Shown piece by piece: positions 56,090-64,000 of a stretch of DNA of 64,000 bases (position 1 is its first letter; every line of letters begins with the position of its first letter). This DNA comes from Rhodospirillales bacterium. Its GTDB lineage: Bacteria > Pseudomonadota > Alphaproteobacteria > Rhodospirillales > Shumkoniaceae. The notes beneath the pieces were generated by a model. It searched no databases, was not told the origin of the DNA, and saw nothing but the letters and a program-made list of their open reading frames with translations. A program made the translations under genes and the position numbers. The stretch lies in NCBI GenBank assembly GCA_016776725.1, contig JADHSV010000011.1:1-64000 (forward strand), in the 5' to 3' direction.

Positions 56090-57187
56090 ATGGCGCTCAT
56101 GATGCGCCGCTCCTTTTTATTGGTCCTGATGCTCCTTCTCCTGCCCACGCCGGGCCAGGGCGCCGAGTCCGATCGCCTGATCGTTGCGCCCGGTTTCAAG
56201 GTTGAGGTGTTTGCAAAAGTTCCGAGGGCCCGGTCGCTGGCGGTGGCCAATGGGTTGGGCGTCGTTTTCGTCGGCACGCGGGGCCCGCGCGTTTATGCCG
56301 TCGAGTTCCGCCCCCGTGCGCCCAAGGCCGACAAGGTTTCGATCGTTCGGCGAAACCTGAAGGTGGCCAACGGCATCGCCTGGAAGGACGGCCATCTTTA
56401 TGTGGCCGAACAGCACCGTGTGATCCGATTTGCGGGAAACAGCCTCAAAGCGCTGGCCCGTGCCCGACCGGAAATTCTTAGCCGACGACTTCCCGACAAA
56501 CGCCACCACGGTTGGCGGTACGCGAAGTTCGGCCCCGACGGCAGGCTATATGTGACCATCGGCGCGCCTTGTAACGTGTGCGAGGTCGAGGGACTGGAAG
56601 GAACAATCATTCGCCTGTTCGCCAGCGGCGGAAAACCCGAGATTTTCGCGCGCGGGATCCGCAACTCCGTCGGCTTGGACTTTCACCCAAAAACGGGTCA
56701 GCTTTTTTTCACCGACAACGGGGCTGATTATATGGGCGACGATTCGCCGCCCGACGAGCTGAACCACGCGCCCGGCGCGGGACTTCATTTCGGCTATCCC
56801 TGGTTTGGCGGCGGAACGGACAGAACTCCGGCGTTTCGTTCAAGTGAACCGCCGCCGGGTGTGACGTTCCCGGTCGTTTCGTTTGGCGCGCATGTTGCTG
56901 CCTTGGGTGTACATTTCTATCGTGGCCGTATGTTTCCCGCCGAATTTACGAACGATGCCTTCGTCGCTCAGCACGGGTCGTGGAACCGTTCCGTTCCCGA
57001 CGGCTATCGCGTCGTCAGGGTGCGCTTCGACAATGTGGGAAATGCTATCGGCTATGAACCCTTTATCGAAGGATGGCTGCGGGACGGAAAAGCGTGGGGC
57101 CGCCCTGTGGATGTGGCCGAACTTGCCGACGGATCGCTTCTCGTATCCGACGACGCGTCGGGAACGATCTGGCGTATTACGCACTAA
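56090..57187 (+). CDS. PQQ-dependent sugar (sorbosone-type) dehydrogenase family protein
   Basis: This encodes 365 residues. A signal peptide (LLVLMLLLLPTPGQG, cut near 24) leads into a six-bladed beta-propeller: KVEVFAKVPRARSLAVANG at the start, GRLYVTIGAPCNVC, GIRNSVGLDFHPKTGQLFFTDNG, PDELNHAPGAGLHFGYPW and DDASGTIWRI at the end. This is the soluble-glucose/L-sorbosone dehydrogenase family acting in the periplasm with PQQ. No PQQ synthesis gene is in the window. It starts 22 bases after the EamA gene. Confidence 0.88.
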   Translation: MALMMRRSFLLVLMLLLLPTPGQGAESDRLIVAPGFKVEVFAKVPRARSLAVANGLGVVFVGTRGPRVYAVEFRPRAPKADKVSIVRRNLKVANGIAWKDGHLYVAEQHRVIRFAGNSLKALARARPEILSRRLPDKRHHGWRYAKFGPDGRLYVTIGAPCNVCEVEGLEGTIIRLFASGGKPEIFARGIRNSVGLDFHPKTGQLFFTDNGADYMGDDSPPDELNHAPGAGLHFGYPWFGGGTDRTPAFRSSEPPPGVTFPVVSFGAHVAALGVHFYRGRMFPAEFTNDAFVAQHGSWNRSVPDGYRVVRVRFDNVGNAIGYEPFIEGWLRDGKAWGRPVDVAELADGSLLVSDDASGTIWRITH

Positions 57188-57379
57188 CGCTCTCAAAAAA
57201 CCCGAATCATCAAAAAGAACGCTTGGCAACGGGTATTCGTTACATTAGAAACTTCGCAATTAGATATCCCTAATATATTCATGGGAAATATGAGGGAGTG
57301 GCCCGAGAACCCTGCGATCCGGAAAAAACCGGGGGACAAGAGGAAGCGGACCCAACCAAAAAAAACGCGGAGAAAACGA

Positions 57380-57768
57380 ATGCAAATTACGTCCTTGAAA
57401 TCGATCGGCCTTGTGGCCGTCGTCGCGGCTTCGGCTGGGAAAGCAAGCCGGTCTTCACCATCGGCGCGCAGCACCGTCTGAACGACGCGCTCACCCTGCG
57501 CGCCGGGTATAATTACGGCCCCTCGCCGATTCCCGACGATAAGGTTTTCGCCAACGCGCTGTTCCCCGCTATCACGGAACATCACGTAGCCGCAGGCCTC
57601 AGCTACGGCATCGACGAGAACTGGGAAGTTTCGGCCAGCGGGTTCTACGCGTTCGAGAATGAACAGACCGACGACGGCACCGGCGATTATTTCAGCTATG
57701 CCGGTGAAGGCGTGCGTGTCGATATGTGGCAGATGGGTGCACAGGTTGGCCTGAGCTACAACTTCTAA
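57380..57768 (+). pseudogene. FadL/OMPP1 family outer-membrane porin, internally deleted
   Basis: GGAGAAA (57369-57375) precedes an ATG and a signal-peptide start (MQITSLKSIGLVAVVAASA). The frame then turns to unrelated sequence and stops at 57481. From about 57435, in the next frame, the C-terminal strands of a FadL-type barrel appear: GFGWESKPVFTIGAQHRL, LTLRAGYNYG, HHVAAGLSYGI and a terminal GAQVGLSYNF ending in Phe. About 300 codons of the barrel are absent and the two parts are out of frame. The joint falls in GCGGCTTCGGCTGG, which could belong to either side, so a deletion between short repeats is likely. The original would have imported fatty acids or hydrocarbons. Confidence 0.85.
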
Positions 57769-57796
57769 GCGGGATTTACCCAGTTCTGCCTTTTAG

Positions 57797-57831
57797 GGCG
57801 CGACGCTTCCTCCTGCGTCGCGCCTTTTTTT
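57797..57831 (+). terminator. Rho-independent terminator
   Basis: GGCGCGACGC (57797-57806) and GCGTCGCGCC (57815-57824) form a perfect 10-bp stem with an 8-base loop, followed by seven T. It ends the FadL-remnant transcript just before the convergent panC stop. Confidence 0.92.
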
Positions 57832-57834
57832 GGT

Positions 57835-58689
57835 CTATACCGCGATGTTGTCGATCAGGCGGGCTCTGCCCAGGGTGGCGGCGGCCAGAACGCGTGCGGG
57901 TTCGTCATTGGCGGCCACGGGCTCCAAAGTTTCGGCGTTACGCACGGTGACGTAATCCACCTTGGAAAAACCGGCGCTCAGCAATTTCTCGGCCGCAAAC
58001 GCTGCCTGGCTGGCGGGATCGGCCCCCCCACGCACGGCCTCGGCCAGGGAACGGATGGCCGCGTACAGGGTCGGCGCGATAGCACGCTCCTGCGCGCTCA
58101 GGTAGGCGTTGCGCGATGACATGGCCAGGCCGTCGGCCTCGCGGATGGTCGGCGCGCCGCAGATGCGCACCGGTATATCCAGATCGGCGGTCATGCGTTT
58201 GATAACCTGAAGCTGCTGGTAATCCTTCTCGCCGAAAAAAGCGGCGTCGGGAAGCGCCTGCAACAACAGCTTGGCGACGATGGTGGCGACACCGGTGAAA
58301 AATCCGGCGCGGTATTCGCCTTCCAGAATATCGCCGATGCCCGGAACGCTGATCTGCGTTGCCGCGCCGGGTGGATACATCTCAGCGACTTCGGGGGCGA
58401 ATAACAGATCGGCGCCCGCCGATTTCAGTTTGGCCACGTCCCCCGCCTCGTCACGCGGATAGGCGGCCAGATCTTCGTTGGGATTGAACTGTTTGGGATT
58501 AATAAACAGCGTGGCGCACGTTCGTTTGGTTTCGCCCACCGATTGCCGCACCAAAGACAGATGGCCATCGTGCAGCGCCCCCATGGTGGGAACCAGGCCG
58601 ACCGACAAACCGGCTGCCCGCCACGACCCAACCCGCGCACGCAAATCGGCAACCGTGCGCACGATTTCTATACCGCCAGCTTGCGTCAT
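57835..58689 (-). CDS. panC: Pantoate-beta-alanine ligase (pantothenate synthetase)
   Basis: This joins pantoate and beta-alanine with ATP to make pantothenate, the coenzyme A precursor. The 284 residues contain [15 protein letters not shown] (with the HxGH nucleotide motif), [23 protein letters not shown] and MSSRNAYLS, all family norms. The ATG at 58689 overlaps the panB stop by 4 bases (ATGA), so both are translated together. Confidence 0.96.
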   Translation of the reverse strand: MTQAGGIEIVRTVADLRARVGSWRAAGLSVGLVPTMGALHDGHLSLVRQSVGETKRTCATLFINPKQFNPNEDLAAYPRDEAGDVAKLKSAGADLLFAPEVAEMYPPGAATQISVPGIGDILEGEYRAGFFTGVATIVAKLLLQALPDAAFFGEKDYQQLQVIKRMTADLDIPVRICGAPTIREADGLAMSSRNAYLSAQERAIAPTLYAAIRSLAEAVRGGADPASQAAFAAEKLLSAGFSKVDYVTVRNAETLEPVAANDEPARVLAAATLGRARLIDNIAV

Positions 58690-59513
58690 GTCTTTTTCGC
58701 AGGCCCGAAACAATGTTCAGGGCCGGGAAAGCGCCGGGCGCGAACGTCATCGGCAAAGGCCTGAGCCGCTTTTCCGACCTCGTCGCCCAGTTCGGCGTAC
58801 CGCTTGACGAACTTCGGCTGGAAATCGGTAAACAGTCCGGTGACGTCCTCGGTTACCAGAATTTGGCCGTCACACGCCGCCGATGCGCCGATACCGATGG
58901 TGGGAATGGCGACCGCTTCGGTAATTTCGCGGGCAACGGATTCGATGGTTCCCTCAATAACGACGGCGAATGCGCCCGCGTCGGCCACCGCGCGGGCGTC
59001 GGCCAGCATGGTTTCCGCTTCTTTTTCCTCGCGGCCATGCGCCCGATAGCCGCCGTCGGCATGTAGCGACTGGGGCGTCAATCCGATGTGACCCATGACC
59101 GGAATGCCGCGTGTGGTCAAAAAGGCAATGGTTTCGGCCATTTCGGCGCCGCCTTCGAGCTTAACCCCGCTGGCCCCGGTTTCGGCCATGACGCGGGCTC
59201 CCGCCCGGTAGGCGACTTCAGGCGATTCTTTATAGGAACCGAAGGGAAGGTCGACGATGACACAGGATCGCTCGGCTCCGCGCATGACGGCGGTCCCGTG
59301 GTCGATCATCATATCGAGCGTCACGCCCAAAGTGGTTTTCATGCCGTAAAGAACCATGCCCAGCGAATCGCCAACCAAAATCAGATCGACGAACGGGTCG
59401 AGAAACTTGGCCATCGGGGTTGAGTATGCCGTAAGGCAAACCAACGGTTCCGCGTCCTTGCGCGCCCGAATCTGCGGAATCGTCATTCCGCCTTTTTTGA
59501 TCGTTGTGCTCAA
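58686..59513 (-). CDS. panB: 3-methyl-2-oxobutanoate hydroxymethyltransferase
   Basis: This makes ketopantoate from 2-oxoisovalerate and 5,10-methylene-THF, the first pantothenate step. The 275 residues show [53 protein letters not shown] and VVIEGTIE. The start is probably TTG at 59513, with AGGAG 8 bases upstream and an N-terminus of usual length; ATG 59486, preceded by AAGGCGGA, is the alternative. An open frame reaching further upstream has no support. Confidence 0.94.
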   Translation of the reverse strand: MSTTIKKGGMTIPQIRARKDAEPLVCLTAYSTPMAKFLDPFVDLILVGDSLGMVLYGMKTTLGVTLDMMIDHGTAVMRGAERSCVIVDLPFGSYKESPEVAYRAGARVMAETGASGVKLEGGAEMAETIAFLTTRGIPVMGHIGLTPQSLHADGGYRAHGREEKEAETMLADARAVADAGAFAVVIEGTIESVAREITEAVAIPTIGIGASAACDGQILVTEDVTGLFTDFQPKFVKRYAELGDEVGKAAQAFADDVRARRFPGPEHCFGPAKKT

Positions 59514-59792
59514 ACCATCTGCTCCTGCGTAACGGGGGTCATTATACCCCGCCCCGCATAACTTAATAAATCTGGCGAAAAAAAAGCCGATTTCGCCGTT
59601 CGCGCGCCACATTTGCGTGTTAGCCAGCTCAGGCCTCAAAAATCGGTGGCGCACTATAGGCTCGGCGACGGCCTTCGGCAATCGGTTCGTTAACGATGTG
59701 GCGTGCAAACCGATTCTCGGGCATTATTTTGCCCCCTTGGGGCGAATGACGCGAATCCAATAAAGGGTTTCGGTGAAAGACGGGGAAAAACG

Positions 59793-61631
59793 ATGATCCA
59801 TTGGCCATACGCGCGCTTGGTTCTGGTTTCGGCAGGCATTTTGCTGGCGATCGCTTCGGGTTGCGGCCCTGCCAAGAAAGACGGCGCGACGCCCGTTGCC
59901 ACGACCGCGCAGGACGCCGCCGCGTCACCTGCCGTTACATCCGCCGCGATGCCCGAAGCCAAGCCCCAGCCCGAAGAGCCGGGCGGCGGCAAGGTCACGC
60001 AATTGGCGCGCGCCAAGCGGCACATGGTGGCTGCCGCCAATCCGCTGGCCGCCGAGGCGGGCCGCCAGATCCTTCGCGACGGCGGCAGCGCGGTGGATGC
60101 CGCCATCGCCGCGCAGATGGTTTTGAACCTTGTCGAGCCGCAATCGTCGGGCATCGGCGGCGGCGGCTTCATGATGCATTTCGCTGCCGAATCGGGTGAA
60201 ATCGCCGCCTATGACGGTCGCGAAACGGCGCCGGCCGGGGCCACGCCGGGCATGTTCCTGAACGCCGAGGGAAAAGCGAAAAAGTTCTATGACGCCGTTG
60301 TCGGCGGTCAATCGGTGGGTGTGCCGGGGCTTTTGCGCATGTTGGAGGCGGCCCACAAGGAACATGGAAAGCTTCCGTGGGCGAAACTGTTCGAGGCAGC
60401 TATCGGTATGGCCGAGGAAGGGTTCGAGGTTTCGCAGCGATTGCATACCCTGATTGCCAAAGACAAATATCTGAGGACCTTCCCCGATACCGCCGCTTAC
60501 TTCCACGATGCCTCGGGCGAGGCGCTGCCGGTGGGTCATAGACTGGTTAACAAGGCCTTTGCCGCCACCTTGCGCGAAATCGCGGAAAAAGGCGCAGATG
60601 CATTCTATTTCGGACCGATATCGGTCGATATCGCCAAAAAGGTTCGCACCGCGTCGCGTAATCCTGGTTCGATGTATCGGGCGGATGTTGGTATTTATGA
60701 GGCCGTGAAGCGCGATCCCGTCTGCCTGTTCTATCGTTTGTGGATGGTCTGCGGGATGCCGCCGCCATCGTCGGGCGGCGTGACCACGCTGCAAATGATT
60801 GGCCTCTTGCAGGGACACGATCTTTCCCAGCTTGCACCCGATTCGGCCGAGGCCGTGCACCTGATTGCCGAGGCCGGCCGTCTGGCCTTTGCCGATCGCA
60901 ATACCTACATCGCCGACCCCGATTTCATCCCGGTTCCCACCGAAGGCATGCTCGATCCGGCGTATCTGGAATTGCGCGCCAAGGAAATCTCGACGGAAAA
61001 AACCATGGGACCGGCATTTCCCGGAATGCCCGGTATCAGCGCCGCCGCCCGTTTTGCGCCTGATGCGTCGGTTGCCGGGGTGTCAACGACGCACCTGAGC
61101 GTGATCGACGAGGCGGGCAACGCCGTTTCCATGACCACCAGCATCGAAAGCGCGTTCGGCTCGCGCCTGATGGTGCGCGGGTTCCTGCTGAACAATCAGT
61201 TGACCGATTTCTCGTTTGCGCCTGAAAAAGACGGTGTGCCGGTGGCCAACGCGGTCGCGCCGCGCAAGCGCCCGCGCAGTTCCATGGCCCCGACCCTGGT
61301 CTTCGGCGGCGATGGCAAGGTGATCATGGCCGTGGGCTCGCCCGGTGGCTCGCGCATCATCGGTTATGTGGCGAAAACGCTGATTGCGGCGCTGGACTGG
61401 GGACTGGATATGCAGCAAGCCATCGAGTTGCCCCATTTCGTCAACCGCAACGGCAAAACCGACCTGGAAAAAGGTACCGCCATCGAGACCGTGGCCCCCG
61501 CCTTGAAAGCCATGGGTCACGAGGTCAACATCCGCGACCTGACCAGCGGCCTGCACGGCATCAAGGTCGATGATGGCGACCTAACCGGCGGCGCCGACCC
61601 CCGCCGCGAGGGCGTTGCGTTGGGAGATTAA
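59793..61631 (+). CDS. ggt: Gamma-glutamyltransferase, lipoprotein form
   Basis: This encodes 612 residues. The leader ends in a lipobox (IASGC, Cys24), then an Ala/Pro-rich linker to about residue 68, then the Ntn-hydrolase fold: VAAANPLAAEAGRQIL, SSGIGGGGFMMHF, GRETAPAGA, and the cleavage site before Thr432 in GVSTTHLSVIDEAGNAVSMTTS, the nucleophile of the small subunit. LLNNQLTDFSF follows. It is expected to be lipid-anchored in the periplasm and to hydrolyse glutathione or gamma-glutamyl peptides. GGGGAAAAA precedes the ATG. Most relatives use an ordinary signal peptide, so the lipid anchor is a mild oddity. Confidence 0.92.
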   Translation: MIHWPYARLVLVSAGILLAIASGCGPAKKDGATPVATTAQDAAASPAVTSAAMPEAKPQPEEPGGGKVTQLARAKRHMVAAANPLAAEAGRQILRDGGSAVDAAIAAQMVLNLVEPQSSGIGGGGFMMHFAAESGEIAAYDGRETAPAGATPGMFLNAEGKAKKFYDAVVGGQSVGVPGLLRMLEAAHKEHGKLPWAKLFEAAIGMAEEGFEVSQRLHTLIAKDKYLRTFPDTAAYFHDASGEALPVGHRLVNKAFAATLREIAEKGADAFYFGPISVDIAKKVRTASRNPGSMYRADVGIYEAVKRDPVCLFYRLWMVCGMPPPSSGGVTTLQMIGLLQGHDLSQLAPDSAEAVHLIAEAGRLAFADRNTYIADPDFIPVPTEGMLDPAYLELRAKEISTEKTMGPAFPGMPGISAAARFAPDASVAGVSTTHLSVIDEAGNAVSMTTSIESAFGSRLMVRGFLLNNQLTDFSFAPEKDGVPVANAVAPRKRPRSSMAPTLVFGGDGKVIMAVGSPGGSRIIGYVAKTLIAALDWGLDMQQAIELPHFVNRNGKTDLEKGTAIETVAPALKAMGHEVNIRDLTSGLHGIKVDDGDLTGGADPRREGVALGD

Positions 61632-61640
61632 CAGCTTCTA

Positions 61641-61697
61641 TGTTTCGGTACAGTATACTAAATTATTTCTAATAATTTAGTATACTGTACCGAAACA
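61641..61697. repeat. 27-bp perfect palindrome with 3-base loop
   Basis: Positions 61641-61667 are the exact reverse complement of 61671-61697, leaving a loop of three bases (TCT). The arms start TGTTTCGGTACAGTATAC and are AT-rich towards the centre. It fills the gap between the convergent ggt and glnD stops. It could act as a bidirectional terminator but lacks the GC-rich stem; other options are a fused pair of inverted terminal repeats or a regulator site. Confidence 0.9.
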
Positions 61698-61703
61698 GGA
61701 GGT

Positions 61704-64000
61704 TTATGATTTCGTTTTGGCATTGGCGGTGTCCGGGGCCAGGGCTTTGAGCAGGCGTTCTTCAACGCGTTTCAGCTTGGCCTCGCCGTCAATCTTTAGG
61801 CCGAACACGTCCTTCACGTAAAAAACATCGACCACGCGTTCGCCGTAGGTGGTGATGTGGGCGCTGGCGATTTGCAGGCCGAGCGCCGTGATGGCGCTGG
61901 TGATGTCGAACAAAAGCCCCGTGCGGTCGCGGCCGTTAAGCTCGATCACCGTGTGCTTGTTGCTGGCCTGATTGTCGATGATGACGTGGGGCGGAACCTT
62001 GAACACGCGGGTCCGGCTGGGCAGCGCGTTTTTGCGCTGACGCTCCAATTCGCGCCCCAAGTGGATTTTTCCGGTGATCGCTTCTTCTATGCGCTTCCAA
62101 AGATTCCTGAGGGACCGGGCCTCGTCGAACACACCGCGCCCGGCGCTTTGAATCCAGAACGTATCGAGCGCCATGCCGTTGGCCAGGGTGGAGATTTTGG
62201 CATCCACGATGGAGGCTCGGGAAAGAGCCATGGCCCCGGCAATTTGTGAAAATAGACCGGCATGGTCGGGCGTGTAGACGATGATCTCGGTGACGCCCTG
62301 ATCGGGGGATATGCGCGTTTCGATATGCAGCTTGCGCTTCTCGCGTTCGGCCTTGGCGATAAAATCGGCATGATGCGCGTGAGTGTCCGTATCGAAAGAC
62401 AACCAATAGGCCGACGATCCGCGCGCCATGTGGGCCTCGATGTCGCCCTTGCTCCAATCAGCATTTTCCGCCAGCCGCTTACGCAACTTATTGGCGGCCT
62501 CTTCAACCCGAGCTGCCTTGCGCTCGGCCGGCAGACCGCCGCTTAGCACCTCGGTTGCCCGGTAATAGAGCTCGCGCAGCAACGTTGCTTTCCACGCATT
62601 CCAGACATCCGGGCCGACGGCACGAATATCTGCGACACTGAGAACCAGCAACAGCCGCAAGCGTTCCGGCGACTGCACGAATTCAACAAAATCGGCGACG
62701 GTCTTGTAGTCGTCGATATCACGCTTGAAGGCGGTTTCGCACATGCGCAGATGATGAAGCACCAGCCACGAAGCGGTCTCGGTTTCCCATTCGGAGAGGC
62801 CAAACCGGGGTCCCAGATTGCGCGCGATTTTAGCCCCTTTTTTCGAATGCTCGCCGCCTCGGCCCTTGGCGATATCGTGAAGAAGAACGGCCACGTAGAG
62901 GGCGCGCAAAGACTGGATTTCACCAATCACCGAACAAGCCACCGGATGATCGGCGGCCAGCGCGCCGCTGCGGATGCCATCGACAATACCAATGGCCCGG
63001 ATGGTGTGCTCGTCGACCGTATAGACGTGGTACATGTCGTATTGCATCTGGGCGACGACGCGGCCGAAATCGGGAACGAAGCGGCCCAGGACACCGGCTT
63101 CATTGAGCCGCGTCAACGCCTCCTCGGGATCGTGCTCGGAACACAGAATTTCCATGAACAGGCGATTGGCTTGTTCATCGTTGCGAAGCTGCGCGTTGAT
63201 CAAGGAAAGGTTCTGCCGGGCCAGCCGCAGGGCGTGCGGATGAATGTCAAGGCGTTCGCGCTGGGCCTCAAAGAATAAGCGGATCAGTTTGACGGGATCA
63301 TGCGCAAATGCGTCGTCGGCCTCCACATTCAGGCGGTCGCCGTCAAGCTTGAACCCGTCAACCTTTCTGCGGTTGAGGCGCAGACTTGGCAGGCGGAACC
63401 TCCTGCGGCCCTTTTTGTGTTCGTCTTCCCACACCGCGCACAGGATGCGCGTCAGATCGCCGACGTCCTTGGCGACCAGAAAATAGTGTTTCATGAAGCG
63501 CTCGACCCCGCGTACGCCTTCGCGGTCAACGTATCCCATGCGCTTTCCGACCTGATCCTGGATATTGAAGGCCAGCCGTTCTTCGGGGCGGTTGGCCAGG
63601 TAATGCAGGTTGCAGCGCACGGTCCACAGGAAGTTGCGCACTTTCTTGAAGCGGCGGCCATCGGCGGCGGTCAGTGCGCCGCGTTTGACCAGGTCGCGCA
63701 CATGATCGACGCCGTACAGAAATTTGGCGATCCAGAACAGCGTCTGAAGGTCGCGCAGACCACCCTTGCCTTCCTTGACGTTGGGCTCCAGAACGTAGCG
63801 GCTGTCGCCCATGCGTTCGTGGCGCACATCGCGTTCATTCAGCTTTGCCTCGACGAAATCAGCGCCGAAGGGGTCCACGATATCCGCCTGGAAGCGCGTC
63901 TGAAACTGCTCGAACAGGGCCGTATCGCCGTGCAGATGGCGGGCGTCCAGAAGGCTGGTGCGAATGGTCAGATCCTCGCGCGCCAGCCGCACGCATTCGT
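61704..64000 (-). CDS. glnD: [Protein-PII] uridylyltransferase/uridylyl-removing enzyme, 5' end outside window
   Basis: This nitrogen-sensing enzyme adds and removes UMP on PII proteins according to glutamine. About 765 codons lie in the window and the frame is open to the right edge, so the N-terminus with the nucleotidyltransferase signature is missing. Visible are AREDLTIRTSLLDAR (end of the transferase core), the HD hydrolase motif VLLHDIAKGRGGEHSKKGA, and two C-terminal ACT domains (TEIIVYTPDHAGLFSQIAGAM and TVIELNGRDRTGLLFDITSAI). The domain order and spacing are normal. Convergent with ggt. Confidence 0.95.
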   Translation of the reverse strand, partial: ECVRLAREDLTIRTSLLDARHLHGDTALFEQFQTRFQADIVDPFGADFVEAKLNERDVRHERMGDSRYVLEPNVKEGKGGLRDLQTLFWIAKFLYGVDHVRDLVKRGALTAADGRRFKKVRNFLWTVRCNLHYLANRPEERLAFNIQDQVGKRMGYVDREGVRGVERFMKHYFLVAKDVGDLTRILCAVWEDEHKKGRRRFRLPSLRLNRRKVDGFKLDGDRLNVEADDAFAHDPVKLIRLFFEAQRERLDIHPHALRLARQNLSLINAQLRNDEQANRLFMEILCSEHDPEEALTRLNEAGVLGRFVPDFGRVVAQMQYDMYHVYTVDEHTIRAIGIVDGIRSGALAADHPVACSVIGEIQSLRALYVAVLLHDIAKGRGGEHSKKGAKIARNLGPRFGLSEWETETASWLVLHHLRMCETAFKRDIDDYKTVADFVEFVQSPERLRLLLVLSVADIRAVGPDVWNAWKATLLRELYYRATEVLSGGLPAERKAARVEEAANKLRKRLAENADWSKGDIEAHMARGSSAYWLSFDTDTHAHHADFIAKAEREKRKLHIETRISPDQGVTEIIVYTPDHAGLFSQIAGAMALSRASIVDAKISTLANGMALDTFWIQSAGRGVFDEARSLRNLWKRIEEAITGKIHLGRELERQRKNALPSRTRVFKVPPHVIIDNQASNKHTVIELNGRDRTGLLFDITSAITALGLQIASAHITTYGERVVDVFYVKDVFGLKIDGEAKLKRVEERLLKALAPDTANAKTKS

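Overview
The window looks like a contiguous piece of chromosome from a GC-rich alphaproteobacterium, most probably a Rhodospirillales-type organism. The evidence is the very large (about 180 kDa) NAD-glutamate dehydrogenase, a DUF2336 protein, the heme-synthesis cluster carrying a mitofilin/Mic60-like segment and a HemY with a C-terminal Cys4 motif, and an overall gene content typical of that group. I see no insertion sequence, phage, plasmid or CRISPR array. Three tRNA genes are present: Gly-GCC, Thr-CGT and Arg-ACG. Function assignments rest on motifs and family knowledge read by eye; no database search was run.

Layout. 1-9.1 kb: tRNA-Gly, a repeat protein with a possible degenerate GGDEF fold, a DUF2336 protein, NAD-glutamate dehydrogenase and an MFS transporter. 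9.1-21.2 kb: a surface-polysaccharide locus. A tightly packed minus-strand run (UXS-like epimerase, Gfo/Idh oxidoreductase, AsnB, MraY/WbpL-like initiating transferase, GT4 glycosyltransferase, WbpV-like reductase, WbpM/PglF-like dehydratase) leads directly into purH, and a UDP-HexNAc dehydrogenase faces away from it. The dehydratase, reductase and transferase together match the known route that makes UDP-QuiNAc (or its epimer FucNAc) and loads it onto undecaprenyl phosphate. 21.2-28.8 kb: rsmB, a KynB-like cyclase, a secreted nuclease, a TPR protein, a cyclic-nucleotide-gated K+ channel, and a small secreted cassette (papain-like protease, lipoprotein, unknown exported protein). 28.8-36.4 kb: a CUT1-type ABC importer flanked by an EEP-family hydrolase and two glycerophosphodiesterase-like genes, which suggests uptake and breakdown of a phosphodiester. 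36.7-44.8 kb: a serine hydrolase, acs, and a compact run tsaD - creatininase family - gpsA - YciI - EVE - unknown - Rieske.

44.9-49.2 kb: hemC, a continuous frame that joins HemD to a mitofilin-like membrane protein, and hemY, then tRNA-Thr. 49.4-53.1 kb: a Rap1a-like protein, a CHASE/PAS hybrid histidine kinase with a 46-residue gene overlapping its stop codon, and tRNA-Arg. 53.3-64 kb: an outer-membrane-type lipoprotein, gpt, an EamA transporter, a PQQ-type sugar dehydrogenase, a FadL-family pseudogene with a large internal deletion, panB-panC, a lipoprotein gamma-glutamyltransferase, a striking 27-bp perfect palindrome, and glnD running off the right edge.

The most unusual points are the HemD-Mic60 fusion, the MalF-type permease with a large periplasmic insertion inside a presumed phosphodiester-uptake locus, the 27-bp palindrome, the QWTTLE-repeat protein with a GGDEF-like domain, and the overlooked 46-residue gene.
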